A stretch of DNA of 40,914 nucleotides from Thiomonas delicata (GTDB lineage: Bacteria > Pseudomonadota > Gammaproteobacteria > Burkholderiales > Burkholderiaceae_C), in contig NZ_LT592171.1 of the NCBI RefSeq assembly GCF_900088825.1, forward strand, positions 171,094 through 212,007. The letters run 5' to 3'. This document shows, piece by piece, positions 9,244-18,074 of the stretch. The notes under the pieces were generated by a model. That model made no database searches. It was not told where the DNA came from and saw only the letters and a program-made list of their open reading frames with translations. Within the stretch, counting starts at the first letter, position 1. Each line of letters begins with the position of its first letter. The position numbers and the translations under genes are program-made.

Positions 9244-10245
9244 CTAAAGCCAGCGGGCCCGCTTCAGCCAGAAATACAGGCCACCGCACAAGGCCAGCGT
9301 GAAGACGATCAGGGCGGGATAGGCCCAGGGCATGTCGAGTTCGGGCATGTGACGGAAGTTCATCCCGAACCAGCCCGTGAGCAATGTCGGCACGGCCAAC
9401 AGCGCGGCCCAGCCGGCCAGCCGCTTGACCACCTCGTTCTGCTGGAGGGTGACGAGCGAGACCGACACGTTCATGGCGGCCGACAGCATTTCGCGCAGGA
9501 CGCTCACGGTGTCGTTGATGCGGCTGGCGTGGTCGTTCACGTCGCGGAAATAGGGGCGCACGGAATCGGGGATCAGATCGCCGTGCAGGCGCTGGAGCTG
9601 CGCCAGCACGTCCTGCAGCGGCGCGACGGCCAGGCGCAAGCGGGTGAGTTCACGCTGCATGGCGTAAAGCCGCTTGAGGGTGCCGCGCCGCCATTGCTTG
9701 GCGAAGATGTCGCCCTCCAACTCCTCCAGTTCTCCCTGATAGGCCTCGACGATGGGCAGGTAGCCATCGACGATGGCGTCGAGCACCGCGTAGAGTGCAT
9801 ACGCCGGCCCCTGCGCCAGCAGTGCCGGCGCCTGCTCGGCGGCGCGGCGCACCGCCGCGTAGCCGGGCGAATCACCATGCCGCACGGTGAGGATGTAGTT
9901 CCGCCCCAGAAAAACATGCGTCTCACCGAAGCGCACATGCACCCCGTGGCGCGTCGCGGTGCGCGCAACGACGAACAGCGACTCGCCATAGGCCTCGAGC
10001 TTGGGCCGCTGATGCGCGTTGCCGGCATCTTCGACCGCCAGCGGATGCAAGGCGAACTCCTCCTGCATCTGCGCCAGCAAGGCGACATCCGGCTCGTACA
10101 AGCCCACCCAGACGAACCGATCGGGCAAGGCGAGCATGTCGCTGATGGCCTCCAGCGCGATATCGCCCACGCGCTGCCCGCTGCGGTCGTAGGCCACGCA
10201 GGCCCGCACACCGGGCCCGGTGTCGGGGGCATCAGAAGCGAGCAT
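9244..10245 (-). CDS. corA: CorA family magnesium/cobalt transporter
   Basis: Inner-membrane divalent-cation channel of 333 residues. The large N-terminal cytoplasmic alpha/beta domain (about 1-240) is followed by the long stalk helix and two C-terminal membrane helices. The first helix ends with the selectivity motif GMNF in LTGWFGMNFRHMPELDMPWAYP (about 290-310), and the second is LIVFTLALCGGLYFWL. The protein ends KRARWL, a basic tail as expected inside the cell. I chose MLASDAPDTGPG at 10245 rather than the ATG at 10299, because the earlier part has no family similarity. Members of this subgroup transport Mg2+ or Zn2+, and the sequence does not decide between them. Confidence 0.9.
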   Translation of the reverse strand: MLASDAPDTGPGVRACVAYDRSGQRVGDIALEAISDMLALPDRFVWVGLYEPDVALLAQMQEEFALHPLAVEDAGNAHQRPKLEAYGESLFVVARTATRHGVHVRFGETHVFLGRNYILTVRHGDSPGYAAVRRAAEQAPALLAQGPAYALYAVLDAIVDGYLPIVEAYQGELEELEGDIFAKQWRRGTLKRLYAMQRELTRLRLAVAPLQDVLAQLQRLHGDLIPDSVRPYFRDVNDHASRINDTVSVLREMLSAAMNVSVSLVTLQQNEVVKRLAGWAALLAVPTLLTGWFGMNFRHMPELDMPWAYPALIVFTLALCGGLYFWLKRARWL

Positions 10246-10330
10246 CGGTCTGTATCGATTCCATGGAGCAAAAAGGTCAGAGGTCCGGCACCGAACCAAG
10301 CGGCATATTACGCAGCGCGGCGAAAAGCGG

Positions 10331-10360
10331 AAACAGGGTGATGTGGTGAATACCGAGCAT
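10331..10360 (-). pseudogene. Remnant of a second LysE-type gene start
   Basis: On the minus strand an ATG at 10360 begins MLGIHHITLF, almost the same as the start of the LysE-type exporter at 9181 (MLGIHHFALF). The bases just before the two ATGs are also partly alike (acgtcca...ccc). After about ten codons the similarity stops and the frame runs into the region upstream of corA. It looks like the cut-off 5' end of a diverged duplicate, but the match is short. Confidence 0.35.
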
Positions 10361-10409
10361 GGGATGAGGGTGGTGGATTGGACGTTCGGCTTGGCTTACT
10401 GCTGCATGG

Positions 10410-10416
10410 ACTTAAC
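10410..10416 (-). other. R' core of a split integron attC site
   Basis: On the minus strand these seven bases read GTTAAGT, matching the integron core consensus GTTRRRY. They are the missing last part of the attC site whose other 63 bases lie at 11943-12005, with the insertion sequence between them. Removing the element restores cctccac followed by gttaagt, the normal spacing between the L' and R' boxes of an attC. Confidence 0.65.
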
Positions 10417-10535
10417 GAATGAAAGGGACTTCCCCGTCCCGAGTGATCCGCGCAGTTGCGTGGTACGGCATCGAGGTGCCACGATGGGAAGTGCGATCTC
10501 TCATCAACTCACTCGTTTTGTGGAAGGGGAAGGCC

Positions 10536-11552
10536 ATGCGCATTGTCACCATCGGAATTGATCTTGCCAAGAACGTCTTTGCGGTTCACGGCGTGGACGC
10601 CGCAGGCAAAGCGGTGTTGGTTCGCCCCACTGTGCCGCGGGCCAAACTGCTCGAACTCATCGCCGCACTGCCACCCTGCCTCGTCGGCATGGAGGCGTGC
10701 TCCGGCGCCCACCACTGGGCACGCGAGTTTCAGAAGTTCGGCCACACCGTGCGCCTGATAGCGCCCAAATTCGTCACCCCTTACCGCCTCTCGGGCAAGC
10801 GCGGCAAGAACGATGCGGCGGACGCCGCCGCCATCTGCGAGGCCATCACCCGGCCCAGCATGCGCTTCGTGCCCATCAAGAGCATCGAGCAGCAAGGCCA
10901 GTTGCTGGTGCACCGTGCCCGCCAGGGTTTTATCGAGCAACGCACGGCCACGCTCAATCGCATCCGCGGCCTGCTCTCGGAGCTGGGCATCGTGCTGCCG
11001 TTGAAGGCGGCTGTGGTGCGTCGCGAGGCCTTGGCCCGCCTGGAAGATCTGCCGGGCTGGGCCAATACCGTGATCGGGGATCTGTTGAGCGAGGTCACCC
11101 GGCTCGATGAACGCGTCGCCCAGTACGACCAGCACATCCGAGCCATGGCCCGCCAAAGCGCCGAAGCACAGCGCCTGATGCAGCTCTCGGGGGTTGGGGA
11201 GATCACGGCCACCGCGCTCTTGAGCACCATCGGCAATGGCCGAGACTTCAAATGCGGGCGCCAACTGTGTGCCTGGCTCGGTCTGGTGCCCGGCCAGTAC
11301 AGCTCGGGCGGCAAGCAGCGTCTGGGCCGCATCACCAAGGCCGGCGACCCGTACCTGCGCAGCTTACTGGTGCTGGGTGCCAGAGCGGTGCTGGCGGCAG
11401 CCAAGAACAAGAGCGACCCGATCAGCCGCTGGGCCACGGCGCTGGCGCAGCGACGCGGCTACTGGAAGGCCGTGGTGGCGATTGCGGCCAAGAACGCCCG
11501 CATGTGCTGGGCGGTGCTCAGTCGGGGCGAGGATTTCAGATTGCCGACCTGA
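10536..11552 (+). CDS. IS110/IS1111 family transposase
   Basis: DEDD recombinase of 338 residues. The N-terminal RuvC-like domain shows GIDLAKNVFAVHGVD with the first Asp at residue 9, GMEACSGAHHWAR with Glu53, and KNDAADAAAICEA with Asp93 and Asp96. The C-terminal Transposase_20 domain (about 205-300) has LMQLSGVGEITATALLSTIG and the SSGGK segment carrying the candidate serine nucleophile. The order and wording of these motifs are those of IS1111 members. The ATG at 10536 has gaaggggaagg just upstream; the in-frame ATG at 10419 would start at the very end of the element and is unlikely. The gene is intact. In this family the enzyme is guided by an RNA from the element's own non-coding end. 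Confidence 0.93.
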   Translation: MRIVTIGIDLAKNVFAVHGVDAAGKAVLVRPTVPRAKLLELIAALPPCLVGMEACSGAHHWAREFQKFGHTVRLIAPKFVTPYRLSGKRGKNDAADAAAICEAITRPSMRFVPIKSIEQQGQLLVHRARQGFIEQRTATLNRIRGLLSELGIVLPLKAAVVRREALARLEDLPGWANTVIGDLLSEVTRLDERVAQYDQHIRAMARQSAEAQRLMQLSGVGEITATALLSTIGNGRDFKCGRQLCAWLGLVPGQYSSGGKQRLGRITKAGDPYLRSLLVLGARAVLAAAKNKSDPISRWATALAQRRGYWKAVVAIAAKNARMCWAVLSRGEDFRLPT

Positions 11553-11942
11553 GCACCGAGCGGCTCAACCGAACACATCAGCCAACAAGAGGAGATTTGA
11601 TTCGATTTCCACCACCGCGTGCAGCCGCCGCCGTTGATGAGTCAAGGTTGGACCTGCGCGGGGCGTGACCGTTTAACTCAAGGAGTCCAGGGTCGATGCA
11701 AGCATCGACCCTCCTCGGCTAACGAATGGGTCCCCCGCGCGCGTCTTTCATCAGGGTCCGCTGCTATTCAAGCAGCATCCATGACCGTTTGTAGTTTCGC
11801 TGTCCGCATCCCTTGCTCTGTGAGCAACGCAGGCCTGGCGCTGAGGGTGGAAAACCGTCATCCAACGTCCGCTCCGTGATCTATCGCGCTGCGATGCTTC
11901 ACGGCTGGATCGGTGTTTGACTTTCGAGGGGAAGCCCTTGTA
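11553..11942 (+). ncRNA. Candidate bridge RNA (seekRNA) region of the IS1111-type element
   Basis: The 390 bases between the transposase stop and the right end of the element hold no gene. IS1111-group elements keep their long non-coding end on this side, and the guide RNA is known to come from it. Visible structure includes a strong hairpin at 11689-11712 (11-bp arms agggtcgatgc / gcatcgaccct, 2-base loop) and a second one, gctgct/agcagc, near 11760-11776. Two short stretches repeat the element's junctions. TAACGAATG (11720-11728) equals the left junction at 10413-10421, and TTGTAGT (11789-11795) occurs across the right junction. RNA limits cannot be set by eye. Confidence 0.45.
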
Positions 11943-12005
11943 GTGGAGGTAACCGGCGCTGCGCGGCTTTTTCGCGCAGCGTCCGTGTTGACCGCCGGGT
12001 TAGGG
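11943..12005 (-). other. Integron attC site, interrupted before its R' core
   Basis: On the minus strand the boxes of a gene-cassette recombination site can be read in order. R'' is CCCTAAC (12005-11999) and L'' is GGCGGTCAAC (11996-11987). A hairpin stem follows, GGACGCTGCGCG pairing with CGCGCAGCGCC around a 7-base loop, then L' as GTTACCTCC (11953-11945). L'' pairs with L' leaving one extra C, which is an extrahelical G on the bottom strand, and the stem leaves one bulged A, a T on the bottom strand. These two extrahelical bases are the hallmark of attC folding. R' is at 10410-10416, beyond the insertion sequence. The reassembled site is about 70 bp, normal for attC. Confidence 0.7.
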
Positions 12006-12053
12006 GCCTGTTAGTCATGTGCGACATTGCCCCAATTTATGAAACCGAGCTGT

Positions 12054-12263
12054 TTAGCAAAAGTAATAAGCAATTTCACCGATCACCTTCCCGTCCTCCT
12101 CGCTCACACGGCCAGATGTAAACGGAGTCAACTCGACGAGGATTCCCTTCACGGGAACATCATCTCGCTCCACCAAGTCGAGCAGTCGCTCCTTTGCAAC
12201 TTCATCTGTAACGTACCTGGCAATTAGTTCGCACAGATGTGTCTTCAGTTCATCGACGGTCAT
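12054..12263 (-). CDS. Small acidic hypothetical protein, probable gene-cassette product
   Basis: A 69-residue open frame of unrecognised family, starting MTVDELKTHLCELIARYVTD and ending GKVIGEIAYYFC. It reads as a compact alpha-helical start followed by a beta-type tail, with many acidic residues and no membrane segment. Its base composition is clearly A+T-richer than the neighbouring housekeeping genes. Its stop lies about 48 bases before the attC site in the same orientation, and a core-like GTTAGGA lies about 70 bases before its start. That is the layout of an integron cassette. The RBS is poor (taaaga). Function cannot be guessed; the coding call rests on layout and on the plausible protein. 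Confidence 0.5.
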   Translation of the reverse strand: MTVDELKTHLCELIARYVTDEVAKERLLDLVERDDVPVKGILVELTPFTSGRVSEEDGKVIGEIAYYFC

Positions 12264-12330
12264 TCTTTAGGCATCGCTGTTGCGTTATGCAGTATCAATT
12301 GTGCGAAGATTAAGAACGCCACGGCAAGGC

Positions 12331-12337
12331 TCCTAAC
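12331..12337 (-). other. Possible cassette left boundary (core-like GTTAGGA)
   Basis: The minus strand reads acGTTAGGAgcc, six of seven positions of GTTRRRY, about 70 bases upstream of the small gene at 12054-12263. If real it marks where the cassette joined the chromosome. No attC or attI boxes and no integrase gene are visible beyond it, up to argG. The surrounding 12264-12503 is A+T-rich and otherwise shows nothing. Confidence 0.3.
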
Positions 12338-12503
12338 GTAATTTAGATCGTCGAATAACAACTGTTTTCGATGTTATCGGACGAGATAAAAACAAGACGC
12401 CGGCAGATTCTTCGCCTCTCCAGTGAAAATCGCTCGGCACACACACTGCGCGCTGACTGACCGGCTGTTGCTCTGTCGTGAACGATGGTTCGGGGAACCA
12501 GGC

Positions 12504-12532
12504 ACAAAAAAAGCCGCTCCAAAGAGCGGCTT
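12504..12532 (-). terminator. Rho-independent terminator of argG
   Basis: On the minus strand, 15 bases past the argG stop, a perfect 9-bp stem (aagccgctc / gagcggctt) with a tttg loop is followed directly by a run of T. This is a classic intrinsic terminator. Confidence 0.92.
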
Positions 12533-12546
12533 GTCCGAGGCGGCGT

Positions 12547-14224
<1,678 letters not shown>

Positions 14225-14337
14225 GGGAATGAATGGGGAGGCCATGAAGGCGAAGCCGCCATGTTATTGAGATTTCCGGAATGGACGACAGACTCGGACG
14301 CGGAGCGGCGCACGAGGCTCCGGGCCGGCCACGGGGC

Positions 14338-14685
14338 TCAGACGCGGCGCTGCCAGTCGGCGGCGTCAAAGCCGGCGGTGACCGCGCCGTCGGCCCATTG
14401 CACCACCGGGCGCTTGATCAGGCTGGGCCGGGCCAGCAGCGCGCGGCGTGCGCTGGCCGCGTCCACCACGGCGGCGCGCGTGGCGTCGTCGAGATCTCGC
14501 CAGGTCGTGCCCTTGCGGTTGACCAGCGCCTCCCAGCCGAGGCTCGCCAGCCAAGCATCCAGCGCCGCCTCGGGCACGCCCTGTTTCTTGAAGTCGTGGA
14601 AGGCGTGCGCCACGCCCTGCGCGCCGAGCCAGGCGCGCGCTTTCTTGACCGTGTCGCAATTGGGTATGCCGTAGAGGGTGATCAT
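14338..14685 (-). CDS. ArsC/Spx-like protein of the YffB type
   Basis: Thioredoxin-fold protein of 115 residues. The N-terminus MITLYGIPNCDTVKKARAWL carries a single Cys at residue 10. VNRKGTTWRDL and LIKRPVVQW (about 87-95) follow the ArsC/Spx pattern. Proteins of this branch (YffB) are annotated as arsenate-reductase-like. Many lack the extra cysteines of true arsenate reductases and their role is unclear; only one Cys is seen here. It is an ordinary neighbour of metK and argG with no ars genes nearby, so an arsenic role is not supported by context. Confidence 0.85.
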   Translation of the reverse strand: MITLYGIPNCDTVKKARAWLGAQGVAHAFHDFKKQGVPEAALDAWLASLGWEALVNRKGTTWRDLDDATRAAVVDAASARRALLARPSLIKRPVVQWADGAVTAGFDAADWQRRV

Positions 14686-14760
14686 GCGCGGCTTCGCAGT
14701 TCGGGGTGACGCGGCTTCAAGCCGGGCAGCCGGCGACCAGCCCGGCCGCGCCGCCTGCCG

Positions 14761-15954
14761 TCAGACCGCCACCGCCCCGCGCAATGCGCCCAGCCCCGCG
14801 TCTTCGCGCAGCGTGGCGGCCTTGTCGGTGGCTTCCCAGGTGAACTCCGGCTCGTCGCGGCCGAAGTGGCCGTAGGCGGCCGACTTGGCGTAGATCGGGC
14901 GCAGCAGGTCGAGCATCTGCACGATGCCCTTGGGACGCAGGTCGAAATGGCGGCGCACCAGTTGTTCGAGCCTGGCGTCGTCGATCACGCCAGTGCCCTG
15001 GGTGGTGACCATGATGCTGGTGGGCTGGGCCACGCCGATGGCATAGGAGATCTGCACCAGGCATTTGCTCGCCAGACCGGCGGCGACGATGTTCTTCGCC
15101 ACGTAGCGCGCGGCGTAGGCGGCGGAACGGTCGACCTTGCTCGGGTCCTTGCCGGAGAAGGCGCCGCCGCCGTGCGGGGCGGCGCCGCCGTAGGTGTCGA
15201 CGATGATCTTGCGCCCGGTGAGCCCGCAGTCGCCCTGCGGCCCGCCGATGACGAAGCGCCCGGTGGGGTTGATGAGGTACTTGACCTCGCCGCGCATGAA
15301 CTCGTGCGGCAGCACGGGCTTGATGATGTGCTCGATGACGCCTTCGCGCAGATCGGCCATCTCGATGTCGGGCGCGTGCTGGGTGGACAGCACGACGGTG
15401 TCGATGGCGACCGGGCGGCCGTTCTCGTAGCGGAAGGTGATCTGGCTCTTGGCGTCGGGGCGCAGCCAGGGCAGGCGGCCGTCGCGGCGCAGCTGGCTCT
15501 GGCGTTCCACGAGGCGGTGCGCGTAGTAGATGGGCGCGGGCATCAGCTCGGGGGTTTCGTCGCAGGCGTAGCCGAACATCAGGCCCTGGTCGCCGGCGCC
15601 CTGGTCGAGGTTGTCGTCGTGCGCGCGATCGACGCCCTGGGCGATGTCGGGGCTCTGCTTGTCGTAGGCGACCAGCACGGCGCAGCTCTTGTGGTCGATG
15701 CCGAAGTCGGCGTCGTCGTAGCCGATGCGCTTGAGGGTGTTGCGCGCGACCTGGATGTAGTCGACCACCGCGTTGGTGGTGATCTCGCCGGCCAGCACGA
15801 TGAGGCCGGTGTTGGCCAGGGTTTCGGCGGCGACGCGCGAACGCGGGTCTTGTTCGAGGATGGCGTCGAGGATAGCGTCCGAAATCTGGTCGGCCACCTT
15901 GTCGGGATGGCCCTCGGACACGGATTCGGAGGTGAAGAGGAAGGAATCAGCCAT
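14761..15954 (-). CDS. metK: S-adenosylmethionine synthetase
   Basis: Makes SAM from methionine and ATP; a cytoplasmic tetramer needing Mg2+ and K+. The 397-residue protein has the family landmarks: [22 protein letters not shown] near the start (methionine and ATP loop), [18 protein letters not shown] (about 125-142), [26 protein letters not shown] and [23 protein letters not shown] (about 265-287). I chose MADSFLF because tggagc lies about 9 bases upstream; an in-frame ATG 33 bases earlier adds an unconserved [11 protein letters not shown]. Its leader contains a marked hairpin at 16052-16091. With ahcY and metF it covers most of the methyl cycle in this window. Confidence 0.97.
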   Translation of the reverse strand: MADSFLFTSESVSEGHPDKVADQISDAILDAILEQDPRSRVAAETLANTGLIVLAGEITTNAVVDYIQVARNTLKRIGYDDADFGIDHKSCAVLVAYDKQSPDIAQGVDRAHDDNLDQGAGDQGLMFGYACDETPELMPAPIYYAHRLVERQSQLRRDGRLPWLRPDAKSQITFRYENGRPVAIDTVVLSTQHAPDIEMADLREGVIEHIIKPVLPHEFMRGEVKYLINPTGRFVIGGPQGDCGLTGRKIIVDTYGGAAPHGGGAFSGKDPSKVDRSAAYAARYVAKNIVAAGLASKCLVQISYAIGVAQPTSIMVTTQGTGVIDDARLEQLVRRHFDLRPKGIVQMLDLLRPIYAKSAAYGHFGRDEPEFTWEATDKAATLREDAGLGALRGAVAV

Positions 15955-16051
15955 GGCGGTGCTCCAGTTGGGTTGCAGTTCCGTCACCGCTTGAGACCCC
16001 GCACGGCGACGCTTTAGCGGTATGGGTTCGGCAGATCGTGGTTTGCACGCT

Positions 16052-16091
16052 GCCGGTCGCCCCGCAAGTTGTCATTAACTCGGCGACCGGC
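16052..16091 (-). promoter_or_regulatory. Structured element upstream of metK
   Basis: A perfect 9-bp stem (gccggtcgc / gcgaccggc) encloses a 22-base loop containing ttaatgacaacttgc. It lies about 100 bases before the metK start, in the space shared with the divergent lpxL-type gene. On the minus strand the stem is followed further on by ccgctaaagc. Loop and tail faintly recall the tta...ttgca and gctaaa boxes of SAM-II riboswitches, but the spacing is wrong. It may instead be an operator or a plain hairpin. Confidence 0.3.
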
Positions 16092-16233
16092 TTGCATTCT
16101 AAGCCGATGCCGGGCACGGCGTGGGGTGCGTAAGATTGCCGGTTTGGTGTGCCGCCGCCAGCCTGCCGCCGCCTGCGGTCCGGGCAGGCCCGCACGGTTT
16201 GCGAAACCGACTTTCCAACCCTCCCTGGCCTTC

Positions 16234-17103
16234 ATGCTGCGCCTGTTTCGTGCGCTCTCCCTTTTGCCGCTCGGCCTGCTGCAGGCCGCGGGCGGCCTGC
16301 TGGGCCTGGCGGTGTATGCCGCGTCGCCCGCCTACCGCGAGCGCCTGCGCGCCAACCTCGCGCAAGCCGGCTATGCGCCGGACCGCATGGCGCTGGCGGT
16401 CGCGCGCGAAACCGGGCGCATGCTGGGCGAGATGCCATTCGTGTGGTTCCGCAGCGGCCCGCGCGCGGCGGTGCGCCGCGTGCGCGTGGAGGGCCGCGAG
16501 CCTGCGGACCAGGCTGCGGCCGAAGGCCGGGGGGTGCTGTACCTCACGCCGCATCTCGGCTGCTTCGAGGTGTCGGCGCAGGTGGCGGCGGAGTGGAGGC
16601 CGATCACCGTGCTCTACCGCCCGCCGCGCAAGGCCTGGGTCGACAAGCTGGTGCGGGCCAGGCCGCGCGGCCAACTGCGCACGGTTCCAGCCACGATAGC
16701 CGGCATGCGTCCGCTGCTGCGCGCGCTGCGCAACGGCGAAGCCGTGGGCCTGCTGCCCGATCAGGCCCCCGCCGCGGGCGAAGGCGTCTGGGCGCCGTTC
16801 TTCGGCCGCCCGGCCTACACCATGACCCTGCCCGCGCGTCTGGCGCAGCTCACCGGGGCGCAGATCATGCTGGTGTTCGCCGAACGTCTGCCGCGCGGCC
16901 AGGGCTACATCCTGCATTTCCGGCCTTTCGAGGACCCGCTGCCCGACGATCCGGTGGAAGCCGCGACGCGCATCAACCAGGCGGTGGAGAGCCTCATCCG
17001 CATGCGTCCGCAGCAGTATCTCTGGGGCTACAACCGCTACAAGGCGCCGCCCGGCTCGATGCCCGCGACCCAACCCTCACCCGCCGAGACCTCGCCGTCA
17101 TGA
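16234..17103 (+). CDS. LpxL/HtrB-type lysophospholipid acyltransferase (first of pair)
   Basis: Membrane-bound acyltransferase of 289 residues of the kind that adds secondary acyl chains to lipid A at the inner membrane. It starts with a hydrophobic anchor (LFRALSLLPLGLLQAAGGLLGLAVYAA, about 4-30). The catalytic HX4E motif is His107-Leu-Gly-Cys-Phe-Glu112 in LTPHLGCFE, and the later LLPDQAPAAGEGVWAPFFGRPAYT and QQYLWGYNRYK blocks are typical. I chose the ATG at 16234 because the membrane anchor begins there; the frame is open to 16069 without family sequence. Its stop overlaps the start of the next gene (ATGA), so the two are translated together. Confidence 0.9.
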   Translation: MLRLFRALSLLPLGLLQAAGGLLGLAVYAASPAYRERLRANLAQAGYAPDRMALAVARETGRMLGEMPFVWFRSGPRAAVRRVRVEGREPADQAAAEGRGVLYLTPHLGCFEVSAQVAAEWRPITVLYRPPRKAWVDKLVRARPRGQLRTVPATIAGMRPLLRALRNGEAVGLLPDQAPAAGEGVWAPFFGRPAYTMTLPARLAQLTGAQIMLVFAERLPRGQGYILHFRPFEDPLPDDPVEAATRINQAVESLIRMRPQQYLWGYNRYKAPPGSMPATQPSPAETSPS

Positions 17104-18059
17104 ACGCGAAAGCCGACAACGCGGCGCCACCGCCCCAGGAGCAACCCGCCACGCGTGAAGCCGCGTTCGGTGCGCGCCTGGCGCTGGGCGCGCTCTGGCT
17201 GCTGCATTTCCTGCCCTACGGCGCCATCGGCCGCATCGGCACGGCGGTGGGCCTGGCGCTGTGGCCGCTGGCGCGCAGGCGGCGCGCGATTGCGCTGCGC
17301 AATCTGGAACTGTGCTTCCCGCAATGGACCGAGGCCGAGCGCAAACGCGTGGCGAAGGCGCATTTCGTCTGCGTCAGCCGCGCCTTCCTCGACCGCGTCG
17401 TGCTGTGGTGGGCGAGCCCGCAGCGGCTGGCGCGCGTCCTTCACCTGGAGGGCGCGGTGGAGGAAGCCTTGCACGGCAAGGGATCGGCCCTGCTCCTGGG
17501 CCTGCATTTCGAGGGCATGGACGCGGCCTGGACGGCGCTCACGCTGGCCGCGCGCAGGCCGCTGTCGGGCATGTACACGCCGCAGAAGTCCAAGGCGCTG
17601 GACCGCTGGGTGCTGGACGGCCGCAGCCGCTTCCACACCGAGCGCATCGTCTCGCGCCGCGACGGCGCCTCGGGCATGCTGCGCGCGCTGCGCCGCGGCA
17701 CGCCGTTCTACACCCTGCCCGACATGGACTTCGGCGAACGCCACTCGCGCTTCATCCCCTTCTTCGGCGTGCCGGCCGCGACGCTCGACGCCGTGCCGCG
17801 CCTGGCGGCCTCCAGCAAGGCGCGCGTCTACCCGGTGGTGGCGCGCATGCTTCCCGGCTATGCTGGCTACGCCATCACGGTGTATCCGGTCTGGGACGGC
17901 TTCCCGCGGGTGGCCGGCGGAACCCTGGCCGACCTCGACGCCGACTTGCTGCGCATGAACCGCTTCATCGAGCAGCGGGTCCTGGAAATGCCCGAGCAAT
18001 ATCATTGGGTGCACAAGCGGTTCAAGACCCGCCCGCCCGGCGAGCCTTCGCTGTACTGA
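17100..18059 (+). CDS. LpxL/HtrB-type lysophospholipid acyltransferase (second of pair)
   Basis: Second acyltransferase of the family, 319 residues. After a Pro/Gln-rich start comes a hydrophobic segment (LALGALWLLHFLPYGAIGRIGTAVGLALWPL, about 28-58), then the catalytic HX4D motif His136-Phe-Glu-Gly-Met-Asp141, LPDMDFGERHSRFIPFFGVPAAT, and the C-terminal EQYHWVHKRFKTRPPGE typical of LpxL proteins. The start codon overlaps the stop of the first acyltransferase (ATGA). Tandem pairs of this sort in Burkholderiales probably add two different secondary acyl chains to lipid A; which enzyme does which cannot be told here. dapF follows after 15 bases. Confidence 0.91.
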   Translation: MNAKADNAAPPPQEQPATREAAFGARLALGALWLLHFLPYGAIGRIGTAVGLALWPLARRRRAIALRNLELCFPQWTEAERKRVAKAHFVCVSRAFLDRVVLWWASPQRLARVLHLEGAVEEALHGKGSALLLGLHFEGMDAAWTALTLAARRPLSGMYTPQKSKALDRWVLDGRSRFHTERIVSRRDGASGMLRALRRGTPFYTLPDMDFGERHSRFIPFFGVPAATLDAVPRLAASSKARVYPVVARMLPGYAGYAITVYPVWDGFPRVAGGTLADLDADLLRMNRFIEQRVLEMPEQYHWVHKRFKTRPPGEPSLY

Positions 18060-18074
18060 CCCACAAGCAGCCGC

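Larger units (their letters stand above)
10417..11942 (+). mobile_element. IS110-family insertion sequence, IS1111 subgroup, attC-targeting type
   Basis: Complete element of about 1526 bp with one transposase gene (10536-11552), a short left flank and a 390-base non-coding right part. Sub-terminal inverted repeats fix the ends: AAGGGACTTCCCC near the left end and, inverted, AAGGGCTTCCCC near the right end (one base gap), each a few bases inside the boundary. The outer boundaries follow from the attC halves on both sides. No target duplication is seen, as expected for IS110 relatives, whose DEDD enzymes work without one. The placement matches the described IS1111-attC group, which inserts specifically into gene-cassette recombination sites. 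The exact end bases could shift by one or two. Confidence 0.8.

Noticed and set aside
11720-11728. TAACGAATG taken as a target-site duplication with 10413-10421
   Set aside because: The right sub-terminal repeat and the attC boxes place the true right end at 11942, so this copy is inside the element. IS110 relatives also make no duplications.
12338-12503. An attI or second attC site upstream of the small cassette gene
   Set aside because: Only a single core-like word is present; no paired L boxes or stem can be drawn and no integrase gene is near.
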